This document shows, one piece after another, positions 44,112-53,197 of a stretch of 64,000 nucleotides of DNA. The notes under the pieces were generated by a model. The model had not been told where the DNA came from. It saw only the letters and a list, made by a program, of their open reading frames with translations, and did not search any database. A program made the position numbers and the translations under genes. The DNA lies in assembly GCF_000186345.1 (NCBI RefSeq), contig NC_014962.1:558001-622000 (forward strand). Reading direction: 5' to 3'. Origin of the DNA: Isosphaera pallida ATCC 43644. Its GTDB lineage: Bacteria > Planctomycetota > Planctomycetia > Isosphaerales > Isosphaeraceae. How positions within the stretch are numbered: the first letter of the stretch is position 1; every line of letters starts with the position of its first letter.

Positions 44112-46403
44112 ATGCCCAGTCGCAACGGCGGATCGGAACGAATCTGGTCGCGTTACGTCGAGACCGGGGACGACCGCGAAGCCCGCCGGGTTTTGCCCCG
44201 CGTCATTTGGGAGTCGTGGCGACGTTGCCGGGAAGATTGGCGGCTGGATGTCGGGCTGGCGGAAGTGACCAGTCGGTTGCCCGAGGAGCAGTGGCGGGCG
44301 TTGCGCGAGCGTCACCGCCAATGCTGGTGGGGCGGCGTGGAGCCACTTTGGAACGAGGCAGCTCGACGGGTTGGCGAAAACGGTGGCGTGGTGGCGATCT
44401 TCGACGCCGAAGGCTGGATGCTCGACCTGGAGGGCGACTCCCGAGCGCGGACGCGTCTGGAGACGATCCGCTTCGCGCCGGGCTATAACTGGAGCGAAGC
44501 CTCTGCCGGAACCAACGGACCGGGTCTGGCGCTTTGGCGACGCGAGCCGGTGAGGGTTCGAGGCGCGGAACACTACATCGCGGCCTGGCATCCTTGGAAC
44601 TGCGCCTCGGCGGTGGTGCGCGACCCGGAAACCGAGCGGATCGTCGCCGCCGTCGATGTCACGGCACCGGCCGGTTCGGAAGCATCGCGTTCGCATGCCT
44701 TGGCCGTGGCCGCCACCTTGGCGAGGGCCGCTGAGGCGGAGTTGGCCCATCGTTTCGAGGCCCGCCGCGCAGCGCTGCTGGACCTTTTCCGTGGTCTGGC
44801 CGCCGGTCGGTCCTCCGAGGGACTTTTGGCGGTGGACGCGGGGTTGCGTGTGCTGCGGTGTAACGACGCGGCCGCGGTTCATCTTGGCCCCCCCGACCGT
44901 CCCAGCCTGGAGCATTGCCCCGGACTCAAGGCGGCGGTCCTCAACATCCTTGAGCGTTATCGTGGCCCCAAGACCCACCCCGGCATCATCGGGAGCGAGG
45001 GTGACGACCACCCCTCCGGCGAGGATCAGATCGAGTTCGAGCGATTCGAGTTGACCGAGTGCCGCCACGTCGGCTCCCGCGCCACGCGCGTCCTGGTGGC
45101 CCCCGCCTGGCGCGACGGCCAACTCCTCGGCGCGCTCTTGCTGCTCGCTGGCTCCCTTACCCGCGCCGTGGTTCAAGGACGATCCACGTCGTCCGCGACG
45201 ATTCAAGATAAAACGCACCCGAATATGACGATAACCGCCCGTCGTTGTGATCAGGATCCTCTGGCCATGCTCGACGGACAGACCGAAGCCCTTGTTCGGC
45301 TCAAGGACCGCGCCCGACGCGCTGCGGCCTCCGAACTGCCGATCCTGCTGATGGGCGAGACCGGGACCGGCAAAGAGGTCCTGGCGCGGGCGATCCACGC
45401 CGCGAGTCGCCGGGGTCGGACTGGACGGCCCTTCGTCGCGGTCAACTGCGGCGCGTTGCCCGAGAGTCTCATCGAGTCGGAACTCTTCGGCCACGCCCCA
45501 GGAGCCTTCACTGGTGCCACGGCACGGGGGCGTCCCGGTCGCTTCGTCGAAGCTGACGGCGGTACCCTGCTGCTCGACGAAGTTCACGATCTGTCGCCCT
45601 CGGCGCAGTCGGCGTTGCTGCGGGTGCTTCAGGAAGGGGAGGTCACCCCGCTGGGCGGCTCGACCCGGCGGGTCGATGTGCGGGTGATCGCGGCCTGCAA
45701 CCGCGACCTGCGGGCCGAGGTCGCGGCCGGCCGGTTTCGGGCCGACCTGTTTTATCGTCTCCATGTGCTCACCCTCGAACTGCCGCCGTTGCGTTGCCGG
45801 CGCGACGACATTCCCCATCTGGCCCATCTCTTTTTGGAGGAGGCGCTGGCGGCCCGGGAAGCCGGGGCGTCGGGTTCCAATCCCATCCGGGGTTGGACCC
45901 CCCGCGCTTTGGAGGCGCTCCAGGCTTACGACTGGCCTGGCAACCTGCGGGAACTCAAGGCGGTCGTTCACGCGGCGGTCACCTTCGCCGAGGGAACCCT
46001 GCTCGATCTGGACGATCTGCCAGACTTCCTCCGCCCGGAATCCCTCCGAGTCGTTCCTCCGCCTGGCTGCCCCCCGGCGTTTCCCGCTGATTCGTCGGTC
46101 GCTTCGCCTCTCCTTGGCCGGACGTCTCGAACAACGGCTTTGGGTCGCGGCGACCACACCGCGGAGGATGTCCTCCTCCCCGCCAATCCCGCCAACGCGG
46201 AACCCTGGCTCCGTGCGCTTCAAGACGCCCAAGGCAATCTCGCCGAGGCGGCCCGGAGGTTGGGTGTCTCGCGGATGACCCTCTACCGGCGTATCAACCG
46301 ACGGGGACTCATCCGCATTCGAAGACTTCAAACCAACGGCCCCGACCCCGCGCGGGACATCCACCCTCAAGGCCAGGGCCATTGGGACGAATACCGCCCC
46401 TGA
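44112..46403 (+). CDS. AcoR-like sigma-54-dependent transcriptional activator
   Basis: 763 residues from ATG 44112, which follows GGGAGGGG at 44101-44108. The N-terminal half has the AcoR-family sensory region: a GAF-like domain at about 70-230 (FAPGYNWSEASAGTNGPGLAL is typical) and a PAS-like segment near 235-290. The AAA+ domain has Walker A GETGTGKE near 415, the sigma-54 contact loop GAFTGA near 464, and Walker B GGTLLLDEVHD. A Fis-type helix-turn-helix closes the protein (NLAEAARRLGVSRMTLYRRINR). AcoR-family activators switch on alcohol or acetoin oxidation genes. The alcohol and aldehyde dehydrogenase genes directly downstream, behind a sigma-54 promoter, are its likely targets. Confidence 0.93.
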   Translation: MPSRNGGSERIWSRYVETGDDREARRVLPRVIWESWRRCREDWRLDVGLAEVTSRLPEEQWRALRERHRQCWWGGVEPLWNEAARRVGENGGVVAIFDAEGWMLDLEGDSRARTRLETIRFAPGYNWSEASAGTNGPGLALWRREPVRVRGAEHYIAAWHPWNCASAVVRDPETERIVAAVDVTAPAGSEASRSHALAVAATLARAAEAELAHRFEARRAALLDLFRGLAAGRSSEGLLAVDAGLRVLRCNDAAAVHLGPPDRPSLEHCPGLKAAVLNILERYRGPKTHPGIIGSEGDDHPSGEDQIEFERFELTECRHVGSRATRVLVAPAWRDGQLLGALLLLAGSLTRAVVQGRSTSSATIQDKTHPNMTITARRCDQDPLAMLDGQTEALVRLKDRARRAAASELPILLMGETGTGKEVLARAIHAASRRGRTGRPFVAVNCGALPESLIESELFGHAPGAFTGATARGRPGRFVEADGGTLLLDEVHDLSPSAQSALLRVLQEGEVTPLGGSTRRVDVRVIAACNRDLRAEVAAGRFRADLFYRLHVLTLELPPLRCRRDDIPHLAHLFLEEALAAREAGASGSNPIRGWTPRALEALQAYDWPGNLRELKAVVHAAVTFAEGTLLDLDDLPDFLRPESLRVVPPPGCPPAFPADSSVASPLLGRTSRTTALGRGDHTAEDVLLPANPANAEPWLRALQDAQGNLAEAARRLGVSRMTLYRRINRRGLIRIRRLQTNGPDPARDIHPQGQGHWDEYRP

Positions 46404-46482
46404 GGCGCGACACCCGCCCATCTTTTTCCGCGTCGATCGCCTCCCCAGGTGTGACAGGCGCCTCATCCTAGAGTTGATCGCG

Positions 46483-46532
46483 GTGACGAATGTCACGTCG
46501 AAGTCGGGTCGAATGTCACTCAACCGATGACA
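46483..46532. promoter_or_regulatory. Candidate enhancer sites of the sigma-54 activator
   Basis: GTGAC-GAAT-GTCAC at 46483-46496 is a perfect 5-base inverted repeat, and TGTCA (46514-46518) with TGACA (46528-46532) forms a second. A further TGTGACA lies at 46450-46456. They are 64-146 bases upstream of the -24 element, the normal range for sigma-54 activator binding. That the AcoR-like protein binds here is inference. Confidence 0.5.
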
Positions 46533-46595
46533 ACAAGGCGGCGTCGAAGCGGCAACGGTGGTGGTTCGACCCGAAAATCGGCTAGGTTGGCGTAT

Positions 46596-46612
46596 TTGGC
46601 ATGAAGGGTGCA
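46596..46612 (+). promoter_or_regulatory. Sigma-54 (-24/-12) promoter
   Basis: TTGGCATGAAGGGTGCA fits the consensus YTGGCACGRNNNTTGCW with two mismatches. The essential GG and GC dinucleotides are present and correctly spaced. It lies downstream of a gene for a GAFTGA-containing activator and upstream of the dehydrogenase genes it presumably controls. Confidence 0.65.
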
Positions 46613-47000
46613 TTAAGCCTAAACATCCGCGGCAGGCGCGGGGTCGTGCTCGCGTCCGGGCGTGGTGGAGGGACTCGGTGAATCGAGCAGGTTGGCTCGA
46701 CTCGCAGCCTCCGAACTGCCCAACAAGTCTTGCCGCGTTAATTCGTCTCATCCCGTCTTGCGTTCCCCGGCTTTGGTTCGCCGTGACAAAACGACCCACC
46801 TCATCGTCGCGTCGCAAGACGTGTCGTTGTGTGGTGGTTGGTTCGTCGCGCTGCGCGGTGTGGCGTTGGCGGAGGGGACGCGCGGAGCAAGCCTGACCGC
46901 TCTGATCGTCCCGGAGGACGGGGAGAGTGCTGGTGGGGTGTGGCGGGCATGGGTTCGTGTTCGTGGGAATGTTCCATCGAGGAATCGAGGAGTCGCCCTG

Positions 47001-48020
47001 ATGATGATGATGAAAGCCGCGGTGGTTCGCGACTACGGTGAACCGTTGACGATCGAGGATCTGCCGATTCCCTGTCCTACGGAGGGACAGGTGCTGGTCA
47101 AGATGGAAGCCTCGGGGCTGTGCCACACCGACATTCACGCGGCCCACGGCGATTGGCCGATCAAGCCGCCGCTGCCTCTGATTCCGGGCCACGAGGGGAT
47201 TGGGATCGTCACCCAGGTGGGGCCGGGTGTCCGCGAGGTCAAGGAGGGGGACCGGGTGGCGATTCCCTGGCTGGGTTACGCCTGCGGGGTCTGCGAATAC
47301 TGCGCCTCGGGGTGGGAGACGCTTTGCGAGAAGCAGCTCAACAGCGGCTACGCCTTGCCAGGGGCCTACGCCGAATACGCCACCGCCTTTGCTCGCTACG
47401 TCGGCCACGTGCCCAAAGGGGTGAGTCCTTTGGATGCTGCCCCATTGAGTTGCGCGGGGGTGACCACTTATAAAGCCGTGAAGGTCTCTGGAGCGCGTCC
47501 CAGCGATTTGGTGGCGATCTTCGGGGTGGGTGGCTTGGGCCACCTGGCGATTCAGTACGCCAAGATCGCTGGGTCGACGGTGGTGGCGGTCGATCTTCTG
47601 CACGAAAAGCTCGACCTGGCGACCAGTCTGGGGGCCGATTACACGATCAACGCCCGTCACGAGGACCCCGCCGAGGCGATCAAGAAGCTGGGCGGGGCCG
47701 ACGCGGCGATCTGCCTGGCGGTCGCGCCCAGAGCGTTCGAACAAGCCTACCGCTCGCTGCGTCGGGGGGGACGACTGGTGTTCGTCGCGCTGCCGGCGGA
47801 TAATCATGTCCAGATCCCTATTTTCGAGACGGTGCTCAATGGGATTTCGATCATCGGTTCGATTGTCGGCACCCGGGTTGATCTCAAGGAGGTGTTCGAG
47901 CTTCACGCCGCCGGCAGGACCAAGGTGATTTACGAAACCCGCAAGCTCGACGAGGTCAATCACTGTTTCGAGGAAGTCGAAGCCGGCAAGGTTCCCGCCC
48001 GTTTGGTCTTCGAGTTCTGA
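47001..48020 (+). CDS. Zinc-dependent alcohol dehydrogenase (AdhP-like)
   Basis: 339 residues, with GAGGAG at 46988-46993 seven bases before a run of four ATG codons; the first is used. Catalytic zinc ligands lie in GLCHTDIH and PGHEGIGIV, and structural zinc cysteines in ACGVCEYCASGWETLC. The NAD-binding Rossmann motif is GVGGLGHLAIQYAK. It oxidises primary alcohols to aldehydes and resembles the ethanol/propanol-preferring AdhP type. The aldehyde dehydrogenase gene 157 bases downstream would complete oxidation to the acid. Confidence 0.93.
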   Translation: MMMMKAAVVRDYGEPLTIEDLPIPCPTEGQVLVKMEASGLCHTDIHAAHGDWPIKPPLPLIPGHEGIGIVTQVGPGVREVKEGDRVAIPWLGYACGVCEYCASGWETLCEKQLNSGYALPGAYAEYATAFARYVGHVPKGVSPLDAAPLSCAGVTTYKAVKVSGARPSDLVAIFGVGGLGHLAIQYAKIAGSTVVAVDLLHEKLDLATSLGADYTINARHEDPAEAIKKLGGADAAICLAVAPRAFEQAYRSLRRGGRLVFVALPADNHVQIPIFETVLNGISIIGSIVGTRVDLKEVFELHAAGRTKVIYETRKLDEVNHCFEEVEAGKVPARLVFEF

Positions 48021-48177
48021 GTTAGGGAATCCCGGCCTTGCCGAAAGGACGCAGGCGTGGCGTCCGACGCCGCGCCCGGCGACTTCTGGCACGCATTCCA
48101 CCCGTTGCAAGCCTTTCCATCCCTCGTCCGTCGCGTCGCAAGGCCACGGATCGAAGTCACCAAGGAGATTGAATGCC

Positions 48178-49680
48178 ATGTCCGTTTCCACTTTGGACCC
48201 AACCCGCCACGCGCCGGTGGTCCCTAAGTTCAAGCCTCAAGGAATGTTGATCGACGGCCGTTGGACCCAGGCGGTTGATGACGAGAATTTCGAGACGATC
48301 GACCCGGCGACCGAAACGGTGCTGGCGCATGTGCCTTCGGGGGGGCGAGTGGATATCGACCTGGCGGTGAAGGCGGCCCGCCAGGCGTTCGAGTCGGGTC
48401 CGTGGCCCAAGATGACTCCCTCGGAGCGGGGCCGTTTGCTTTGGAAACTGGCCGATCGTCTGGAGGAATGCCGCGACGAGTTCGCCGAACTCGAGTCGCT
48501 GGACAACGGCAAGCCGCTGGCCGTCGCGCGGGTCGCTGACGTGCCGCTGGCGGTCGATCTGTTCCGCTACATGGCCGGTTGGGCCACCAAGATCGAGGGC
48601 AAAACCATCCCGATTTCAGCTCCCACCGCGCCTGGGGCGGAGTTCCTGGCGATGACCCTGCGCGAGCCGATCGGTGTGGTCGGTCAGATCATTCCCTGGA
48701 ACTTCCCGTTGCTGATGGCCGCCTGGAAGCTCGGTCCGGCCCTGGCCACGGGTTGCACGGTGATCCTCAAGCCGGCGGAACAAACTCCGCTTTCGGCTCT
48801 AAGGCTGGGCGAACTGATCCAAGAGGTCGGCTTCCCTGCCGGGGTCGTCAACATCGTCACCGGCTTCGGCGCGACGGCCGGGGCGGCCCTGGCGGCGCAC
48901 CCCGACGTGGACAAGGTGGCGTTCACCGGCTCGACCGAGGTGGGCCGGGCGATTGTTCAGGCGGCGGCGGGCAACCTCAAGCGGGTTACCTTGGAACTCG
49001 GCGGCAAGAGCCCCAACGTCGTTTTCGCCGACGCCGATCTCGAGACCGCGATCCCCGGCGCGGCCAACGCGATCTTCTTCAACCACGGGCAATGCTGTTG
49101 CGCAGGCAGCCGTCTGTATGTGCAACGCTCGATCTTTGATCGGGTGGTCGAGGGAGTCGCCAACCACGCCCGTTCGATCAAACTGGGACATGGTCTGGAC
49201 GAATCCACTCAAATGGGGCCGTTGATCTCGAACGAGCAGCTTCAGCGGGTCAATGGTTTTCTGGAGTCCGGAGTCCGCGAAGGGGCGCGGGCGGTGGTAG
49301 GCGGCGGTCGGGTGGGGCATCGGGGGTTCTTCGTGGAGCCGACGGTGCTGGTTGATGTCAAGCCGACGATGAAGGTGGTCTGCGAGGAGATTTTCGGCCC
49401 GGTGGTCACGGCGATGCCGTTCGACGACCCGGCCCAGGTCGAACCAGCGGCCAATGAAACGATCTACGGTCTGGCCGCCGGCATCTGGACCCGCGATATT
49501 GGCAAAGCGCACCGGCTGGCCAAGCGACTTCGCGCGGGGACGGTTTGGATCAACTGCTACAACATCTTCGACGCCGCCTTGCCCTTTGGCGGCTACAAGC
49601 AGTCCGGTTGGGGGCGCGAAATGGGCTACGAGGCGATTCAGCTTTACACCGAGACCAAGTCGGTCTGCATCGGTCTGTGA
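48178..49680 (+). CDS. NAD-dependent aldehyde dehydrogenase
   Basis: 500 residues from ATG 48178; AAGGAG at 48162-48167 supports it over the in-frame TTG at 48169. Family motifs: PWNFPLLMA, VAFTGSTEVGRAI, the catalytic-base glutamate in LELGGKSPN, and the nucleophilic cysteine in NHGQCCCAGSRL. It closely resembles class 1/2 ALDHs that convert acetaldehyde and similar aldehydes to carboxylic acids. It probably shares the sigma-54 promoter with the alcohol dehydrogenase. The following 49681-49885 holds nothing obvious. Confidence 0.94.
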   Translation: MSVSTLDPTRHAPVVPKFKPQGMLIDGRWTQAVDDENFETIDPATETVLAHVPSGGRVDIDLAVKAARQAFESGPWPKMTPSERGRLLWKLADRLEECRDEFAELESLDNGKPLAVARVADVPLAVDLFRYMAGWATKIEGKTIPISAPTAPGAEFLAMTLREPIGVVGQIIPWNFPLLMAAWKLGPALATGCTVILKPAEQTPLSALRLGELIQEVGFPAGVVNIVTGFGATAGAALAAHPDVDKVAFTGSTEVGRAIVQAAAGNLKRVTLELGGKSPNVVFADADLETAIPGAANAIFFNHGQCCCAGSRLYVQRSIFDRVVEGVANHARSIKLGHGLDESTQMGPLISNEQLQRVNGFLESGVREGARAVVGGGRVGHRGFFVEPTVLVDVKPTMKVVCEEIFGPVVTAMPFDDPAQVEPAANETIYGLAAGIWTRDIGKAHRLAKRLRAGTVWINCYNIFDAALPFGGYKQSGWGREMGYEAIQLYTETKSVCIGL

Positions 49681-49885
49681 CACTCCGACCGAACCCAAGC
49701 CAACCAAGCCGGCCCGTGAGTCTGCAACCCGCTGGGTCACGCTACCCCGTGTCGAACTGCCGTGCCCCCACTACGGCGGTTCGACGCGGCTTCGATCACG
49801 CTGATGGAACAAGGGCGAATGAGCCGATGGAAAAGGAAGGAGGTGTGTCCAGTCCGTTCTTCGTTTCCCCCTCGATCTAGTTGTC

Positions 49886-50629
49886 ATGGCCCCATTCACC
49901 ATCCCCTTCTCCACGACGACGCCCTCACCGCCTCGACCCGCGGCGATGGTTCCGTCAACGATGTCAACGCCAACTCCGACGCCCGACGCGACTTCTCATC
50001 CCACCTGGACTCCGACGCAAGTCGGAGGAGCGTCCCAAACCTCTGGGCAACGCGAACCTGGTCATCCCCTCGACGCGCTTCGCGCTGACCTCCACGCCTC
50101 GTTGACCTCCAACCGCTGGTCCTTGGCGTTGGCATGGTTCGGCTGGATCCATCTGGCCTGTTTCCTGGTCTGTCACGCGATGTACCGGCGGGACACCCAC
50201 GGCGATGTGCGGTTCCCGGCGGTTTGGTTGGTGGAATTGATCTTGATTCTGACCGCCGCCCGCCTCGTTTTGGGCAAAGGCTGGATTCGACCGCCCGCCG
50301 TCAACCTGATTGCCCGATTCTGGATCACCTTCCTCATCCTGTCGTTCAGTGTGTCGCTTTACAATGTGCAGACCGGCTGGGCGCTCGATTGGTTCAAGCC
50401 AATCTGGGCGACGCTCAGCACCTTCCTGTTCGCGGGGTTGGCCTGGATGTTCAGTTTGCGGTTTCTGATCCCGGCGGTTTTCATGGGGTTGGTCGGGATG
50501 CTGATGGTTCAACTCCCCGATTGGAATTACCTCATCTACGGCTTAGCTTGGTGGCTCTGGTTCCAAATCTTCGCCTGGCGCTGCCGGGTGGCGCGGGAGG
50601 CTCCGAGCCTTCCCGTGGCACCGTTCTGA
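49886..50629 (+). CDS. Hypothetical integral membrane protein
   Basis: 247 residues. The first 75 are Pro/Thr/Ser-rich and low-complexity. Then about five membrane helices follow (WFGWIHLACFLVCHAMY, VWLVELILILTAARLVLG, RFWITFLILSFSVSLY, TLSTFLFAGLAWMFSLRFL, FMGLVGMLMVQL). No family is recognised. The gene is convergent with the CDC48-like gene, 30 bases away. An ATG further in, after the low-complexity stretch, might be the true start. Confidence 0.6.
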   Translation: MAPFTIPFSTTTPSPPRPAAMVPSTMSTPTPTPDATSHPTWTPTQVGGASQTSGQREPGHPLDALRADLHASLTSNRWSLALAWFGWIHLACFLVCHAMYRRDTHGDVRFPAVWLVELILILTAARLVLGKGWIRPPAVNLIARFWITFLILSFSVSLYNVQTGWALDWFKPIWATLSTFLFAGLAWMFSLRFLIPAVFMGLVGMLMVQLPDWNYLIYGLAWWLWFQIFAWRCRVAREAPSLPVAPF

Positions 50630-50659
50630 TCTGACCTGGGACGCAGGGGGAACCCACCT

Positions 50660-53197
50660 TTAGAGGCTGCCGGCGGTTGAGGCGTGGTCGAGCTTACGGG
50701 CGGCAATCGCGTCGAGCAGATCGGTTCGCGCGACCTTGGGCAAGGTCGTGGTCGTGGCGACGGAACCAGCTTCGCGTTGAGCGACAATCCGGCGGATGAC
50801 GCGGCGGGCCGCCTCGTGACAGACCGCCCGCAGGTCGGCCCCGGTCAGACCTTCGGAGACCTCGGCGAGTTCGTCGAGGCTCACTGCGGGGTCCAATGGC
50901 ATGTCGCGCAGGCCGATAGCCAAAATCGCCCGGCGATCGTCGCGGTTGGGCGCGGGCACTTCGACGATCAAGTCGAACCGGCCCGGACGCCTCAATGCCG
51001 GATCGATCCGATCGACCCGGTTGGTCGCCGCCAGCACCAGGACGCCGCCAAGATCCTCGATACCGTCGAGTTCGGCGAGGAACTGGCCTACGACCCGCTC
51101 GGCCACCTGGCTGTCGGAGCCGCCCCCCTCGCCGCGGGTCGGCACCAGGGCGTCGATCTCATCGAAGAACAGGATGCATGGCGCGGCCTGACGAGCTTTG
51201 CGGAATACCTCGCGCACCGCCTTTTCACTGTCGCCTACATATTTGGATAACAGTGCCGGACCTTTGACCGGGATGAAGTTGGCTTGGCTTTCGCGGGCGA
51301 TTGCCTTAGCGATCAGGGTTTTGCCGCAACCGGGCGGCCCGTGCAACAAGATCCCCCGAGGTGGACGCGCTTGGAATGAGGCGAACAGGTCCGGGTGGCG
51401 CAATGGCCACTCGACCGCCTCGATCAAGCGTTGGCGGACCTCGGCTAAACCGCCCACGTCGGCCCAAGAGACCTCGGGCACCTCGACGAACACTTCGCGG
51501 ATCGCCGAGGGTTCGATGTCCCGAAGCGCCAGTTGGAAATCCTCCATGCCGATCTTGAGCGTTTTGAGTTGGTTGTAGGGGAGCGCGCCGGAGTCAAAGT
51601 CGATCGCAGGCATCAGACGGCGCAAGCGGACCATCGCCGCTTCGCGGCAGAGCGCTTCCAGGTCGGCCCCGACGAAGCCGTGGGTGATGGCGGCCAGCTG
51701 GTCAAGGTCCACGTCGTCATCCAGAGGCATCCCGCGGGTGTGAACATCCAAAATGTCGCGGCGGCCCTCGCGGTCGGGGATCGGCAGGGCGATCTCGCGG
51801 TCGAACCGGCCCGGACGCCTTAGCGCCGGGTCGAGGTTGTTGGGCAAGTTGGTGGCCGCCAGCACCAGAACCCGTCCCCGCCGATTCATGCCGTCCATCA
51901 GCGCCAGAAGTTGGGCGACGATCCGCTTTTCGACTTCGCCGACGGCGTTCTCCCGCTTGGGGGCGATGGCGTCGATTTCGTCGAGGAAGATGATACTGGG
52001 GGCCGAACGGGCCGCTTCGTCGAAAATCCTCCGCAGATGGGCTTCGGATTCGCCATAGAACTTATGAACGATTTCGGGACCGTTCACTGCAAAGAAAGCA
52101 GCGTCGGACTCGGCCGCCACGGCGCGGGCGATCAAGGTTTTGCCGCAGCCGGGCGGTCCATGAAGCAGAACCCCCTGGGGCGGGTCGATGCCCAGGCGTT
52201 GAAACACTTCGGGATGACGCAACGGCAACTCAATCAATTCTCGAATGCGGTTCAACTCGCGTTTGAGTCCGCCCACATCTTCGTAGCGGACGGTTCGCCC
52301 GCCGCGTCCCGCCGAGGAGCTGAAACCGCCGCGGGGACGGCGTGGGATCGACGACCGCGCCGCCCCACCGCCCAGGGAGGAGCTGGACGACCCGGAGGAC
52401 CAGACCGCAGCGCGTCGTGGCGAGCCCAGGCCGCCGGAGCGGGCAAAGCCCCAGATGCCGGAGTCGCTGGCGTCATCGTGTCCATGACCATCCGAGGCAT
52501 CTCCAACGCGAGGTGAGCCGGCTCGAGATCGTGACGAGGAGGAAGAAGAAGGGGGACGTTGCAGTTCCAGAGTCGAATCGGGACCGACCACCACCGGGCC
52601 GGGCGGCTCGACCGAGCGGACCTCGAACTCGCGCAATGCTCCGCCGATCATGCGGATTCGCACCAGGTCGCCGGCAATGAGGGCCAAACCATCGAACCGT
52701 GCGCCGAGATATTGCAGGTCGCGGTCGTCTGGGAAATCGCCCAAAGGGACCAGGCCAACCTTCTCAGCGATGGTGAATGGAACTACACGCACCCTCACCA
52801 AGTCGTCGAGCGCGACCCCGGCGTTGTCGCGGGTGGTCGCGTCCAGATGAACCCGACGACGCTCACGATCCTCCGGGTACGCCGGCATGGCGCGCGCCAC
52901 GGTGCGCCGGGTTCCCACAATCTCGACCACTGCCCCTGGCGCGGCTCCAAGTGCTTCGAGATCGGCTGGGTCAAGTCGAGCCAAACCCCGTCCCTGATCG
53001 CGTGGGCGGGCTTCGGCCACCTTGAACGGCGTCTTGGTCGATGGCGATGCGGTCGCGTGGTCGTTGGCCGAGGCGTCACGGTCGGGAGGTGTTGGAGACG
53101 AGTTGGCCGATAGGGACTCGCTGGAGTTGGAGAGGGAGTCGGAACCGACGGCGGGCTCGTGGTGGGTCCGGGGAGATGTCGAGTCGGTTGGGTTCAT
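50660..53197 (-). CDS. CDC48/VCP-type tandem AAA ATPase
   Basis: 845 residues. After a disordered Ser/Thr/Pro-rich start comes a CDC48-type N domain (about 60-215; RGLARLDPADLEALGAAPGAVVEIVG), then a Ser/Arg/Gly linker and two AAA modules. D1 and D2 each have Walker A GPPGCGKT and a DEIDA Walker B (IIFLDEIDAIAP and ILFFDEIDALVP), with arginine-finger blocks RRPGRFD in both. Such hexameric unfoldases remodel or extract proteins. The start overlaps the Hsp20-like gene by four bases (ATGA), which in turn overlaps an NtrC-type gene, so the three form one operon. Bacterial CDC48 homologues next to Hsp20/GvpH-like genes have been seen in gas vesicle clusters, though no gvpA is visible here. Confidence 0.93.
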   Translation of the reverse strand: MNPTDSTSPRTHHEPAVGSDSLSNSSESLSANSSPTPPDRDASANDHATASPSTKTPFKVAEARPRDQGRGLARLDPADLEALGAAPGAVVEIVGTRRTVARAMPAYPEDRERRRVHLDATTRDNAGVALDDLVRVRVVPFTIAEKVGLVPLGDFPDDRDLQYLGARFDGLALIAGDLVRIRMIGGALREFEVRSVEPPGPVVVGPDSTLELQRPPSSSSSSRSRAGSPRVGDASDGHGHDDASDSGIWGFARSGGLGSPRRAAVWSSGSSSSSLGGGAARSSIPRRPRGGFSSSAGRGGRTVRYEDVGGLKRELNRIRELIELPLRHPEVFQRLGIDPPQGVLLHGPPGCGKTLIARAVAAESDAAFFAVNGPEIVHKFYGESEAHLRRIFDEAARSAPSIIFLDEIDAIAPKRENAVGEVEKRIVAQLLALMDGMNRRGRVLVLAATNLPNNLDPALRRPGRFDREIALPIPDREGRRDILDVHTRGMPLDDDVDLDQLAAITHGFVGADLEALCREAAMVRLRRLMPAIDFDSGALPYNQLKTLKIGMEDFQLALRDIEPSAIREVFVEVPEVSWADVGGLAEVRQRLIEAVEWPLRHPDLFASFQARPPRGILLHGPPGCGKTLIAKAIARESQANFIPVKGPALLSKYVGDSEKAVREVFRKARQAAPCILFFDEIDALVPTRGEGGGSDSQVAERVVGQFLAELDGIEDLGGVLVLAATNRVDRIDPALRRPGRFDLIVEVPAPNRDDRRAILAIGLRDMPLDPAVSLDELAEVSEGLTGADLRAVCHEAARRVIRRIVAQREAGSVATTTTLPKVARTDLLDAIAARKLDHASTAGSL

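Larger units (their letters stand above)
46404..47000. promoter_or_regulatory. Regulatory region of the alcohol/aldehyde dehydrogenase operon
   Basis: 597 bases between the activator and the dehydrogenase genes. It holds TGTCA-type half-sites at 46450-46532, a -24/-12 promoter at 46596-46612 and an unusually long leader of about 380 bases before the ribosome binding site. Open frames inside the leader look like shadows. Confidence 0.6.

Noticed and set aside
44061-48233. A 1390-codon open frame on the minus strand
   Set aside because: It lies antisense to the AcoR-like and alcohol dehydrogenase genes, which have clear motifs and ribosome binding sites. Its translation is His/Gln/Arg-rich with no domain; it is a GC-bias shadow.
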